Assembly: GCA_040385525.1 (NCBI GenBank)
Contig: JAZKHE010000002.1
Location: 999,025-1,063,024, forward strand
Direction of reading: 5' to 3'
Length of the DNA: 64,000 nucleotides
Origin: JAZKHE01 sp040385525
Lineage (GTDB): Bacteria > Bacteroidota > Bacteroidia > UBA4408
In this document: in pieces, positions 49,808-58,907 of the stretch
Position numbering within the stretch: the stretch's first letter is position 1
How the letters are laid out: every line of letters begins with the position of its first letter
The notes under the pieces: generated by a model
What the model was told of the DNA's origin: nothing
Seen by the model: the letters and a program-made list of their open reading frames with translations, nothing else
The model's database searches: none
Program-made: the position numbers and the translations under genes

Positions 49808-50902
49808 TTATTTCGATTGATTGTTGTTCTCGTCAACAGGATTTGTTTTAGAACGCATTTGCATATCAGCTTTTTTCTGTTGTTCAATACGGTATTGCAA
49901 AGTTTGAGAATAATCTCTTGCCAGTTTTAAATTATAACTAGTGTAAGCTTTGTTAGCCCACTCAACAGCTAAATCTAATTTGCCTTCAACTTCTGACGCA
50001 ACAGCCATGTTGTATGTTGCACGCGCAGCTACTTTTTTATCTTTATTATAAACTTCTTTTGCCCATATTTGTGCTGCAGAATTCCAATCGTTAACAGCTG
50101 CTTTACGCCCTGCTAACTCTAACGGATAATTTCCTTTTTTATAAAATTGTCTTCCTACAGTAATCCATAATGGTGTAATACGTGTTCCATAAACTTGTCC
50201 TGCTTGAAAAGCTGTTTTGTTTAACATATCCATTTTAGGAGGTAAATTAGCCAATGCCATGTTAGGATTGTCGCCTTTCCCTGTAAAACCCCTGTATTCT
50301 TCAGAGCGGAATTCGTCAAATAATTGTTTGTTTTTTACATCGTAAAGTCGGTAGCCTTGTGTAACATTCATACGCGAATTAGCTGTTACTGTAGGTACTT
50401 GAACATCAACACCCTCTTTGTTTTTTACTGTGCGTGTTCCTTCTGTATACGTTACATTAGAGTTAGAATCAAAAGCTTCTAAAGCAATTAGCGCATCAGC
50501 ACCATTTTCTTTACAAATTTTTTCTATTTCGCCCCAGCTTAATGGTGCAGGAAATCTACCTGTACCTGTGCCATAATATTTTGCAACTGGTGGGCGTACT
50601 ACTTGAAAGCGTGGCGATTGCAACATAATTGCTGTCATACCATTTACGCATTCTTCTGATGCAAATCGATCGGTCATAATTCCTTCTCCAGTTAAAATTC
50701 CTTCTAACACATTTAAAAACTGAGTTCCTTCACCTTTTTTAGGGAACGTTCTATTAATAATTGCAATTTTTTGCACATTATCAGGCATAGTAAGCATTGC
50801 AGGCTGTAATACTTGTATGTAGGTAACGCTTTTTTTAGAACATGCTCCAAAAATAATTGTAAGCGCAACAAGTAAAAATGTATTGGTAATAATTCTTTTC
50901 AT
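49808..50902 (-). CDS. DUF6340-like lipoprotein
   Basis: 364 residues with a signal peptide and lipobox 'IIFGAC' (Cys at about residue 21). 'VLQPAMLTMPDNVQKIAIIN' near the N-terminus and a central 'YRLYDVKNKQLFDEF' recall the DUF6340 family of Bacteroidota lipoproteins, recognised from memory with moderate confidence. The C-terminal 120 residues look like TPR helices ('AARATYNMAVASEVEGKLDL', 'AVEWANKAYTSYNLKLA'). It probably sits in the outer membrane facing the periplasm. Neither partner nor function can be read. Monocistronic. Confidence 0.7.
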   Translation of the reverse strand: MKRIITNTFLLVALTIIFGACSKKSVTYIQVLQPAMLTMPDNVQKIAIINRTFPKKGEGTQFLNVLEGILTGEGIMTDRFASEECVNGMTAIMLQSPRFQVVRPPVAKYYGTGTGRFPAPLSWGEIEKICKENGADALIALEAFDSNSNVTYTEGTRTVKNKEGVDVQVPTVTANSRMNVTQGYRLYDVKNKQLFDEFRSEEYRGFTGKGDNPNMALANLPPKMDMLNKTAFQAGQVYGTRITPLWITVGRQFYKKGNYPLELAGRKAAVNDWNSAAQIWAKEVYNKDKKVAARATYNMAVASEVEGKLDLAVEWANKAYTSYNLKLARDYSQTLQYRIEQQKKADMQMRSKTNPVDENNNQSK

Positions 50903-50998
50903 AGACTAAAAATTTAAACAAATGTACTATAAATATTCACTTTCAAAAATAGCTAAAACAAAACTTATACCAATTTTATTTTTTATGTAATTAGCCAT

Positions 50999-51006
50999 TA
51001 TCTTTG
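50999..51006 (+). promoter_or_regulatory. -7 box of the MFS transporter gene
   Basis: TATCTTTG matches TAnnTTTG. It ends 9 bp before ATG 51016, so a transcript would begin only a few bases before the ATG or at it. It also overlaps an in-frame TTG (51004), which is therefore not a plausible start. Confidence 0.45.
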
Positions 51007-51015
51007 TTTTTAATT

Positions 51016-52281
51016 ATGAGTCAATTAACTAACGAAAAGTACGATCCTTATGCTGTTTTGCGTGTAAGAGATTTCCGTTTTTTTCTTTTCACCAGATTTT
51101 TACTTACGCTTGGCTTTCAAATGCAAACCGTTATTGTTGGTTGGCAGGTATATCAAATTACAAAAAATCCTTTGTCGTTAGGTTTAATTGGTTTGGCCGA
51201 AGCATTGCCTTTTATTGCAAGCGCTTTATTTGCTGGTCATGTAGCCGATATTGTTCGCCGTAAATTAATAATTCAGTTTGGTATTTTGGTGTTGTTTAGC
51301 TGCGGATTATTCTTGCTTTTTTATTCGAGTTCAACAGATACAGTTAAGCTGTATGGCGTGTTGCCAATTTATATAGCTATTGGTTTTATTGGTATTGCGC
51401 GCGCATTTATACATCCAAGTATTACAGCTTTTATATCTCAGTTGGTTGAAAGAAATTTATATGCAAACGCATCAACATGGAACAGCACGGTATGGCAAAT
51501 TGCAGCGGTAAGTGGTCCTGCTTTAGGCGGAATAATTTTTGGTTTTTTTAATGCACAAGTAGCATTTATAACTTCGGCATCTTTACTTTTTTGCTCTATG
51601 ATTTTGTTTAGTTTAATCAATAACAAAGGAATTCCAACAGCAAAAAAACAAAAAGAAAGTTTAGCAACAAGTTTATCTACAGGTATAAAATTTGTGTTTA
51701 GTAACAAAACTATTTTGGGCGCACTTTCGTTAGATTTGTTTGCTGTATTGTTTGGTGGAGCAGTGGCTTTGTTGCCTGTTTTTGCTTCAGAAATATTATT
51801 AGCTGGCCCAGAAGCTTTAGGTATTATGCGTGCCGCGCCTGCTTTTGGAGCTGTGTTAATGGCAATTATTATGGCTTATTTTCCTCCTTTTAAAAATGCA
51901 GGTAGAAATATGCTTATATGTGTTGCTAGCTTTGGTTTGTGCATGATTTTGTTTGCATTATCTAAAAATATTTATTTATCTATTTTTATTTTAGCGTTAT
52001 CTGGTGCTGTTGATAACGTTAGCGTTGTTATACGTTCAACTATAATTCAGTTGCTTACGCCCGACGAAATGCGAGGTAGGGTAAGCTCTGTAAATAGTAT
52101 TTTTATTGGCTCGTCAAACGAGTTAGGTGCTTTTGAATCGGGTTTTGCTGCAAAAGTTTTAGGTTTAATTCCTTCGGTAATAATTGGAGGCTGTATAACT
52201 ATGGGTGTTGTTGGTGTTACAGCAAAAGTAGCACCCGCTTTAGCCCAGCTAAACATTGATGAACTTCAAAAAAACAGTTAA
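51016..52281 (+). CDS. Major facilitator superfamily transporter (MFS_3-like exporter)
   Basis: 421 residues from ATG 51016 (MSQLTNEKYDPYAVLRVRDF). The start overlaps neither the promoter box nor another gene. Twelve transmembrane helices are predicted. The first half contains 'FQMQTVIVGWQVYQITKNPL', 'LSLGLIGLAEALPFIASALF' and 'AGHVADIVRRKLIIQFGILV', the last carrying the MFS motif between helices 2 and 3. This pattern is that of the enterobactin-exporter-like MFS_3 family in the inner membrane. Substrate unknown. Monocistronic; gldF begins 60 bp later with its own promoter-like box. Confidence 0.88.
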   Translation: MSQLTNEKYDPYAVLRVRDFRFFLFTRFLLTLGFQMQTVIVGWQVYQITKNPLSLGLIGLAEALPFIASALFAGHVADIVRRKLIIQFGILVLFSCGLFLLFYSSSTDTVKLYGVLPIYIAIGFIGIARAFIHPSITAFISQLVERNLYANASTWNSTVWQIAAVSGPALGGIIFGFFNAQVAFITSASLLFCSMILFSLINNKGIPTAKKQKESLATSLSTGIKFVFSNKTILGALSLDLFAVLFGGAVALLPVFASEILLAGPEALGIMRAAPAFGAVLMAIIMAYFPPFKNAGRNMLICVASFGLCMILFALSKNIYLSIFILALSGAVDNVSVVIRSTIIQLLTPDEMRGRVSSVNSIFIGSSNELGAFESGFAAKVLGLIPSVIIGGCITMGVVGVTAKVAPALAQLNIDELQKNS

Positions 52282-52317
52282 AAAAAATTAAAAGCTTAAA
52301 ACAACCAACAAAAGCAT

Positions 52318-52325
52318 TAAATTTG
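52318..52325 (+). promoter_or_regulatory. -7 box of the gldF-gldG operon
   Basis: TAAATTTG matches TAnnTTTG, 16 bp before the ATG at 52342. No -33 box is obvious. Confidence 0.4.
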
Positions 52326-52341
52326 CCAGCTATTAAAAATT

Positions 52342-53079
52342 ATGTGGGCCTTAGTAAAAAAAGAAATAAATAGTTTTTTAAGCTCTTTAATCGGGTATAT
52401 TGTAATTGTGGTTTTTTTACTCACCATAAGTTTATTTATGTGGGTTTTTCCTGGCGATTCTAATGTGCTTGATGCAGGTTATGCCAACATTGATATGTTG
52501 TTTGTATTAGCGCCTTGGGTTTTTATGTTTTTAATACCCGCAATTACTATGCGCTCATTTGCTGACGAAAAAAAGCTTGGAACAATTGAATTATTATTAA
52601 CTCGCCCATTAACCGATTTACAAATAATTTTAGCCAAATATTTTGCAGGTTTAGTATTGGTAATTATTTCGGTGTTACCCACTTTAATTTTTTATTACAT
52701 CGTTCACACACTTGGCTTTCCTAAAGGAAATATTGATACAGGCGGAATGTGGGGCTCTTATATTGGTTTGGTGTTTTTAGGTGCGGGCTTTGTTAGCATT
52801 GGTATTTTTGCTTCATCACTTACCGAAAATCAAATTGTATCGTTTATTTTAGCGGTATTTTTATGTTTTTTTAGTTATATCGGTTTCGAAAGTATTGCCG
52901 ATTTTAATGTGTTGGGTTCATTAGATAATTTGGTAGCTAACTTAGGCATAAATGCACATTACATATCAATGAGCAGAGGCGTTATAGATACTCGCGATTT
53001 AATTTACTTTTTGAGTTTAATTTCAATTTTTGTTTTATTAACCAAAACTGTTTTAGAAAGCAGAAAGTGGAATAAGTAG
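52342..53079 (+). CDS. gldF: Gliding motility ABC transporter permease GldF
   Basis: 245 residues with six transmembrane helices. It starts MWALVKKEINSFLSSLIGYI; the segments 'FVLAPWVFMFLIPAITMRSF' and 'ADEKKLGTIELLLTRPLTDL' are the ABC-2 permease signature of the GldF/NosY group. GldF is the membrane permease that works with the GldG auxiliary subunit and the GldA ATPase in gliding motility of Bacteroidota. GldA is not in the window and is usually encoded elsewhere. The 10-bp gap to gldG makes an operon. Confidence 0.9.
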   Translation: MWALVKKEINSFLSSLIGYIVIVVFLLTISLFMWVFPGDSNVLDAGYANIDMLFVLAPWVFMFLIPAITMRSFADEKKLGTIELLLTRPLTDLQIILAKYFAGLVLVIISVLPTLIFYYIVHTLGFPKGNIDTGGMWGSYIGLVFLGAGFVSIGIFASSLTENQIVSFILAVFLCFFSYIGFESIADFNVLGSLDNLVANLGINAHYISMSRGVIDTRDLIYFLSLISIFVLLTKTVLESRKWNK

Positions 53080-53089
53080 TTTTTTAAGA

Positions 53090-54802
53090 ATGAGCAAAAC
53101 AGTTGTAAAATCAAATAAGAGTAGTAAAAAGCAAAGCTTAATTCAATTGGCTTTGGCATTGCTTATTGTTATTATGCTTAACGTAATTAGTTTGTACGCT
53201 TTTAGCAGATTTGATTTAACTAGCGAAAAACGCTATACACTTAGCGATGCCACCAAAAAAATTATTACCGATTTAAAAGATGTAGTTTACATTAAGGTTT
53301 ATTTAGAAGGTGAGTTTCCTGCAGGTTTTAAACGTTTAAGAAACGAAACTAAAGAAATGTTAGATGAGTTTAGAGCTTACTCTAAAGAAAATAATATTCA
53401 ATACGAATTTATAAATCCGTCAGAAAATCCTGATGTTAAAAAAAGAAACGAAGTTTATCGTCAACTAACGGACTTGGGATTGCAGCCAACCAATTTAGAA
53501 GTAAAAGAGGAGAATGGTTCATCGCAGCAAATTATTTTTCCAGGAGCATTAATTAGTTTTAATGGCAAACAAGTTCCATTACAATTATTAAAAAGCAGAT
53601 TGGGTGCAAGCCCCGAAGAAATGTTGAATAACTCCATTCAAGCATTAGAGTATGAGTTAGCAAGTAGCATAAAAAAAGTATCAAGTTTATACAAATCAAA
53701 AGTTGCTTTTTTAGATGGTCACGGAGAATTAGATAGTAACGAGGTAAAAGACATTAGCAATGCTTTGCTCGAATATTATTTTGTAGAGCGCAAAACCATT
53801 AACGGAAAATTAGATGCATTAGATGGCGTTAAAGGATTGATAATTGCAAAACCAGATTCAGTTTTTACTGAAAAAGATAAATTTGTAATTGATCAGTTTG
53901 TAATGCGTGGCGGAAAAGTGATGTTTTTAATCGATCCTATTTTTGCTACTATGGATAGTTTAAACAACTCAGGACTAACAGTTGGAATAGCACAATCACA
54001 AAATTTAGAAGACATGTTGTTTAGATACGGAGTTCGTTTAAACAATAATTTAGTGCAAGATTTGCAAGCTGCGCCAATACCTGTAGTTGTTGGTTACACA
54101 GGTAATCAGCCACAGCAAAAATTATTTCCTTGGCCGTTTTTTCCATTAATCATGTCGCAAAACACGCATCCAATTGTGAATAACTTAAACGCTATAAAGC
54201 TTGAATTTGCTAGTTCTTTAGATACAGTTGGACACGAAGAAATTAAAAAAACAATTTTATTAAGTTCGTCAGATTACACAAAATTATTAAATGCGCCCGT
54301 GCGAATTAGTGTTAACATGTTGCAAAACAAGCCCGATATTCGTCAGTATGCAAAAAAGCAACAACCGCTTGCAGCCTTGTTAGAAGGCACATTTACTTCT
54401 ATTTATAAAAACAGATTATCAGCAAAAATTACGGATAGTAAAGACATTAATTTTAAAGAAAAAAGTAATTTTAATAGAATGATAGTTATTGCCGATGGCG
54501 ATGTTATTAGAAGCGAAAGAAATAAATCTACAGGTCAAATGTATCCATTGGGTTATGATAGATTTACCAATCAGCAATACGGAAATAAAAATTTTATTTT
54601 AAACTGCGTAAATTATTTAATGGATGATTCTGGTTTAATTACAGTAAGAAGCAGAGAATTAAAATTAAGATTATTAGATAGAGAAAGAATAAAAACAGAA
54701 AAAGGAAAATGGCAAGTTATAGCAGTTAGCTTACCATTGCTTTCTATAGTATTGTTAGGCGCTTACCGTTATTTTGCTCGAAAAAGAAAATACACAAAAT
54801 AA
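53090..54802 (+). CDS. gldG: Gliding motility-associated ABC transporter substrate-binding protein GldG
   Basis: 570 residues. An N-terminal helix (about 17-40, 'LIQLALALLIVIMLNVISLY') anchors a large periplasmic domain with 'SRFDLTSEKRYTLSDATKKI' and 'LDGHGELDSNEVKDISNALL'. A C-terminal helix (about 541-560) ends in a basic tail, 'FARKRKYTK'. This two-anchor topology and length fit GldG. It is the partner of GldF in the same operon. The gene ends 3 bp before the DUF4340 gene. Confidence 0.9.
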   Translation: MSKTVVKSNKSSKKQSLIQLALALLIVIMLNVISLYAFSRFDLTSEKRYTLSDATKKIITDLKDVVYIKVYLEGEFPAGFKRLRNETKEMLDEFRAYSKENNIQYEFINPSENPDVKKRNEVYRQLTDLGLQPTNLEVKEENGSSQQIIFPGALISFNGKQVPLQLLKSRLGASPEEMLNNSIQALEYELASSIKKVSSLYKSKVAFLDGHGELDSNEVKDISNALLEYYFVERKTINGKLDALDGVKGLIIAKPDSVFTEKDKFVIDQFVMRGGKVMFLIDPIFATMDSLNNSGLTVGIAQSQNLEDMLFRYGVRLNNNLVQDLQAAPIPVVVGYTGNQPQQKLFPWPFFPLIMSQNTHPIVNNLNAIKLEFASSLDTVGHEEIKKTILLSSSDYTKLLNAPVRISVNMLQNKPDIRQYAKKQQPLAALLEGTFTSIYKNRLSAKITDSKDINFKEKSNFNRMIVIADGDVIRSERNKSTGQMYPLGYDRFTNQQYGNKNFILNCVNYLMDDSGLITVRSRELKLRLLDRERIKTEKGKWQVIAVSLPLLSIVLLGAYRYFARKRKYTK

Positions 54803-54805
54803 AAA

Positions 54806-55828
54806 ATGAAAAAAAATTTAATAGGTGGATTAATTGTTTTATTGTTGGCTGTAGCTGCTTTTTTATTGTATAAAAGCAATTCCAATAGTACGATTAAAGA
54901 AGAGTTAAAAGATTTTGCAGTAAAAGATACGGCAAGCATTACAAAAATATTTTTGGCCGATAAAAACAATAATAAAGTATTGTTAACAAAACAACAAAAT
55001 GGCAAATGGCAGGTGAATGGTAAGTACGAAGCGAGAGCAGATGCAATAAAAACATTATTAGCAACCATTAACGAAGTAACTGTAAAAGCGCCAGTTGGCA
55101 AGGCATCGTTTAATACTATCGTAAAACAATTAGCCTCTACTGGTAGAAAAATAGAAATTTACGCTGGCGAAGAATTAATAAAAACATATTATGTAGGCGA
55201 CCCAACAGACGATAATTTAGGAACCTACATGATGATAGAAAATTCATCTCGCCCTTTTATTTGTTGGATTCCTGGCTTTAATGGTTATCTAACTCCTCGT
55301 TACTTTGTGTTAGAAGACGAATGGAAAACTAAAATATTTTCAAGTTTTAAAATAAACGAAATTAATTCAGTGAAAATTAATTTTTTCCGCGAACCGCAAA
55401 GTTCTTTTGAAATAAAAAATGCTAATAAATTATTCTCTGTTAAAAGACTAACAGACAATTCAAACGTTGATAATTTAGATACTTTAGTTGTTGCCGAATA
55501 TTTAATGGGTTTTAGCAAGCTTGGCTACAGCGCACATTTAGATTTTATAACGCAAGGTAAAAAAGATTCAATTTTAAGAAATCAACCCTTATACGTTTTA
55601 GAACTGGCAACAAATATTGGTAAAACAATAAAAATTACTGCATTTCCAAAAAAGCCTGAAGAAGGCAAGGCTGATATTAACGGTAAAAGTTACGATTACG
55701 ATCCAGATGTGATGTATGCCTACTTTGGCAACGACAAATCAGATTGGTACACTTTGCAGTTTTATGCAATGGATAAAGTATTGAAACCAGTAAGCTATTT
55801 TGAGAAAAAAAGCTTTGTTAAAAAGTAA
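54806..55828 (+). CDS. DUF4340-containing membrane-anchored protein, third gene of the gld operon
   Basis: 340 residues. An N-terminal helix (about 5-22, 'LIGGLIVLLLAVAAFLLYKS') is followed by the DUF4340 domain: 'KVLLTKQQNGKWQVNGKYEA', then 'TYYVGDPTDDNLGTYMMIEN' and 'FYAMDKVLKPVSYFEKKSF'. DUF4340 proteins are often encoded next to GldG-type ABC genes in many phyla, so it is probably a periplasmic accessory of this transporter (inference from gene context). It sits 3 bp after gldG and is followed by dnaN, which has its own promoter. Confidence 0.82.
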   Translation: MKKNLIGGLIVLLLAVAAFLLYKSNSNSTIKEELKDFAVKDTASITKIFLADKNNNKVLLTKQQNGKWQVNGKYEARADAIKTLLATINEVTVKAPVGKASFNTIVKQLASTGRKIEIYAGEELIKTYYVGDPTDDNLGTYMMIENSSRPFICWIPGFNGYLTPRYFVLEDEWKTKIFSSFKINEINSVKINFFREPQSSFEIKNANKLFSVKRLTDNSNVDNLDTLVVAEYLMGFSKLGYSAHLDFITQGKKDSILRNQPLYVLELATNIGKTIKITAFPKKPEEGKADINGKSYDYDPDVMYAYFGNDKSDWYTLQFYAMDKVLKPVSYFEKKSFVKK

Positions 55829-55876
55829 GTTTATAAGTAGTTAAAAACCAACCCTAAATCTTTGGCACATTTGCCT

Positions 55877-55884
55877 TATATTTG
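55877..55884 (+). promoter_or_regulatory. -7 box of dnaN
   Basis: TATATTTG matches TAnnTTTG. A TTTG at 55861 lies too close (12 bp) to be the usual -33. The leader would be about 14 nt to ATG 55904. Confidence 0.45.
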
Positions 55885-55903
55885 TTATTAAATTAAAGAA
55901 AAT

Positions 55904-57022
55904 ATGAAATTTATAGTATCAAGCACCACTCTTTTTAAGCAATTACAAAACTTAATAGGAGTAATAAGTACAAGCAACACTTTACCTATTTTAGATAACT
56001 TTTTGTTTGATATAAGCAAAAGCGAAATGGTAATAACGGCTTCTGATTTAGAAACTACTGTTACTACAAAAATTGAAATAAAATCTGACGATAGCGGACA
56101 AATTGCTGTACCTGCACGTATTTTATTAGATACCATTAAAAATTTACCTGAAACACCACTTTCGTTTGCAATTGATGCGAAAAATGGTACTGTTGAAATT
56201 TCAACAGGAGAAGGTAAATACCGTATTGCTGCATTTAATGCTGCTGAATATCCAAAAATTCCAGTTTTAGAAGGCGCAAAATCATTCGGGATTAATTCTT
56301 ACATTTTAGCAAACGCAATTACAAAAACAATTTTTGCTGCTGGTAACGACGATTTACGCCCTGTAATGAGTGGAGTGTTTTTTCAATTATCGCCAGATGG
56401 TGTTGTGTTTGTAGCAACTGATGCGCACAAATTAGTTCGTATTAAGCGTTCAGATATTAAATCGAGCTCAATGGCTTCGTTTATTGTGCCTAAAAAACCA
56501 TTAAACTTATTAAAGAATTTACTTTCATCGCAAGATGTTGAGGTTAATGTTGATTACACAGCATCTAACGCATTTTTTACTTTTGGAAATATCAATTTAA
56601 TTTGTCGTTTAATTGACGGAAAATATCCAAACTACGAAGCGGTAATTCCAAAAGAAAATCCAAATAAAATGACGATTGAAAGAGTTTCATTTTTAAACTC
56701 TGTGCGTCGTGTGGCTAACTTTGCAAACAAAACAACTCACCAAGTTCGTTTAAAAATTGCAGCTAGCGAGTTAAGCATTTCTGCCGAAGATATTGACTTT
56801 AACAATGCAGCTAACGAGCGTTTAGCTTGCCAATATACTGGCGAAGATATTGAGATTGGTTTTAACTCAAAATTCTTATCAGAAATGATGAGCAATTTAG
56901 ATACAGAAAATGTAAATATTGAATTATCTGCACCCAACAGAGCAGGTATTATTTTACCAAATGGCGATACCGATGGTAACGATATTTTAATGTTGGTTAT
57001 GCCTGTTATGCTAAACTCATAA
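55904..57022 (+). CDS. dnaN: DNA polymerase III beta subunit (sliding clamp)
   Basis: 372 residues, full length. Beta-clamp signatures are present: 'NTLPILDNFLFDISKSEMVI', 'TASDLETTVTTKIEIKSDDS', 'YPKIPVLEGAKSFGI', 'GVFFQLSPDGVVFVATDAHK' and the C-terminal 'ILMLVMPVMLNS', part of the partner-binding region. It forms the ring that tethers polymerase to DNA. It follows gldF-gldG-DUF4340 as in several Bacteroidota. No dnaA gene or DnaA-box cluster is near it. Confidence 0.97.
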   Translation: MKFIVSSTTLFKQLQNLIGVISTSNTLPILDNFLFDISKSEMVITASDLETTVTTKIEIKSDDSGQIAVPARILLDTIKNLPETPLSFAIDAKNGTVEISTGEGKYRIAAFNAAEYPKIPVLEGAKSFGINSYILANAITKTIFAAGNDDLRPVMSGVFFQLSPDGVVFVATDAHKLVRIKRSDIKSSSMASFIVPKKPLNLLKNLLSSQDVEVNVDYTASNAFFTFGNINLICRLIDGKYPNYEAVIPKENPNKMTIERVSFLNSVRRVANFANKTTHQVRLKIAASELSISAEDIDFNNAANERLACQYTGEDIEIGFNSKFLSEMMSNLDTENVNIELSAPNRAGIILPNGDTDGNDILMLVMPVMLNS

Positions 57023-57040
57023 TAAGGTTAAACCTATTTT

Positions 57041-57066
57041 AAAAGCTCCCTTGTGGAGCTTTTTTT
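57041..57066 (+). terminator. Terminator after dnaN
   Basis: AAAAGCTCC and GGAGCTTTT make a 9-bp stem with a CTTGT loop and a T run, 19 bp after the stop. Confidence 0.9.
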
Positions 57067-57120
57067 GTTTAGTGTTTAATTATTGAACTAATTTTTGTAA
57101 TTTCATTAAAAATTAAAGCC

Positions 57121-57972
57121 ATGAAAAAACTTATTTTCTATTCGTTATTCGCATTTGTATTCGCATCGTGCGGAAATAATTCAAATGAATCTAATCCAGA
57201 AGTTGATAGTTTAAAAGCTGTTACTGGCGACCTTAACGTGCAACTTAGCGAAAAAGAAACAGTTGTGCTCGATTTTGTAAAATCGATGAATGATATACAA
57301 GCTACTTTAGATGAAATTAAAGGAAAACAAAAAATAATTTCTACCGTTGATAAAAACGTAGAATTGCAAAAGCCACAGCAAGAGCAAATAGCCGAAGATT
57401 TAAGCATTATAAATAAATTATTAGAACAAAATAAGGCAGAACTTAACAATCTACGCTCTAAATTAAAAAAATCGAAGGGAGCAAATACCGAGTTGCAAGA
57501 AATGTTAGATAGAGTTATGCGTCAAGTAGAAGAAAAAGATGCAGAAATAATTGCTTTAAAAGACCAGTTAGTAAAAACAAACGCAGCTTTAGAAAATTTG
57601 TTTGTAGAGTATAACAATCGTGTGGAAGAAATTGAGCAAAAAGACATGGAGTTAAGCACTGCTTATTATGCTTTTGGGACCGAAAAAGAATTAAAAAAGA
57701 ATAAAATTTTAACTAGTGAAGGTGGATTTATTGGAATAGGAAAAAATGTAAAGTTAAGTGCTGATTTTAATAGAGATTATTTTACAAAAGTTGATATTAC
57801 TTCAACACCATCAATTTCTTTAATGACTAAAAAAGCAAAATTAATAACTACGCATCCAAGTAACTCTTATCGTTTTGATAAAACGGCTGATGGAAAAATT
57901 GAAAAAATTACGATAACTGATAGCAAGCAGTTTTGGAGTGCATCTAAATATTTAGTTATTGTTGTTGAGTAG
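57121..57972 (+). CDS. Coiled-coil lipoprotein, unrecognised
   Basis: 283 residues. A signal peptide ends in the lipobox 'FASC' (Cys at about 17). A long coiled coil follows (about 28-175), rich in Glu, Lys and Leu ('EKDAEIIALKDQLVKTNAAL'). The last 100 residues are globular, with 'ILTSEGGFIGIGKNVKLSAD' and a 'YRFDKTADGKIEKITITDSK' strand pair. It is probably a periplasmic, membrane-attached rod. No family recognised. It is coupled to the next gene: its TAG stop overlaps the GTG start of the esterase by one base. Confidence 0.75.
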   Translation: MKKLIFYSLFAFVFASCGNNSNESNPEVDSLKAVTGDLNVQLSEKETVVLDFVKSMNDIQATLDEIKGKQKIISTVDKNVELQKPQQEQIAEDLSIINKLLEQNKAELNNLRSKLKKSKGANTELQEMLDRVMRQVEEKDAEIIALKDQLVKTNAALENLFVEYNNRVEEIEQKDMELSTAYYAFGTEKELKKNKILTSEGGFIGIGKNVKLSADFNRDYFTKVDITSTPSISLMTKKAKLITTHPSNSYRFDKTADGKIEKITITDSKQFWSASKYLVIVVE

Positions 57973-58619
57973 TGCAAAAGCATACTTTTAAAGCTGAAAA
58001 AACGGTTCGTTATTTTAGTTTAGGAGAATTAAACAAACAAACCAAACATGTTTGGATTGTGTTGCATGGCTACGGACAGTTACCTCAATTTTTTTTAAAG
58101 AAATTTGAACCTTTAGTTGATGCACAATGCGTTGTGTTAGCGCCCGAAGGTTTGAGTCGTTTTTATTTAGAAGGTTTTAAAGGTAGAGTAGGCGCATCGT
58201 GGATGACATCAGACGACCGCGAACAAGAAATTGAAGACTATATAAATTATCTTACAGCTTTTTTTACTACAAAAGTACAGCCTTATGTAAATGCCGATTG
58301 CCAAATACATGTAATTGGTTTTTCGCAGGGTGCTGCAACTGCTTGTCGTTGGGTAAATTCAGGATTGGTAAAAGTAAATGAGTTGGTGTTGTGGGCAGGT
58401 TCTTTTCCGCACGATTTAAATTTTGATTTAGCGAAACAAATTTTTAATCAACTAAAATTAACATTGGTAGTTGGCAATAAAGATGAGTTTGAGCCGTTAA
58501 TAAAATTACAAGACCATCAAAACAAATTAAACGAGCTGGGTATAAAATTTAATGTTGTTGAGTTTGAAGGCGGACACGATATTGATAAAAAAACCTTGGA
58601 GAAATATTTTAAAGTTTGA
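57972..58619 (+). CDS. Alpha/beta hydrolase (phospholipase/carboxylesterase family)
   Basis: 215 residues from a GTG start that shares its G with the TAG of the preceding gene. The nucleophile elbow is 'VIGFSQGAAT' (Ser118), the acid is in 'VVGNKDEFEP' (Asp171) and the His is in 'FEGGHDID' (His202); 'VWIVLHGYGQLPQFFLKKFE' is the oxyanion region. This order fits the phospholipase/carboxylesterase family (Abhydrolase_2) of small cytoplasmic esterases. There is no signal peptide. Its 3' end is repeated as a decayed fragment at 60281-60347. Natural substrate unknown. Confidence 0.88.
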   Translation: MQKHTFKAEKTVRYFSLGELNKQTKHVWIVLHGYGQLPQFFLKKFEPLVDAQCVVLAPEGLSRFYLEGFKGRVGASWMTSDDREQEIEDYINYLTAFFTTKVQPYVNADCQIHVIGFSQGAATACRWVNSGLVKVNELVLWAGSFPHDLNFDLAKQIFNQLKLTLVVGNKDEFEPLIKLQDHQNKLNELGIKFNVVEFEGGHDIDKKTLEKYFKV

Positions 58620-58842
58620 GCCTTTAAATAATTTTGTGTAAAGAGGTAATATTAGATTTTAGATTAAATGGAGTTTGTTCTTTAAAGATATACCTTGTTT
58701 TTTACTAGATTAACGTAGCGGAAGGCAACCAATTTAAGTTCTAATTATTATATTTACTATACATTGTGCATTAATTGGCTAATCCAATTTCATCATGATA
58801 ATAATAATTGTCGATAATCGACGGTTAATTCAAAATCTATTT

Positions 58843-58850
58843 TATATTTG
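58843..58850 (+). promoter_or_regulatory. -7 box of the triple-repeat protein gene
   Basis: TATATTTG matches TAnnTTTG. It predicts transcription from about 58856 and a leader of about 50 nt before ATG 58908. An upstream in-frame start at 58848 lies in the box and is rejected. The rest of the 288-bp gap shows small hairpins only (for example AATTGG..CCAATT near 58775). Confidence 0.5.
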
Positions 58851-58907
58851 TGTACATGTTTATCTAAACAAACTATTAAAACATCATCTATTTTAAAATT
58901 TCTGCAA

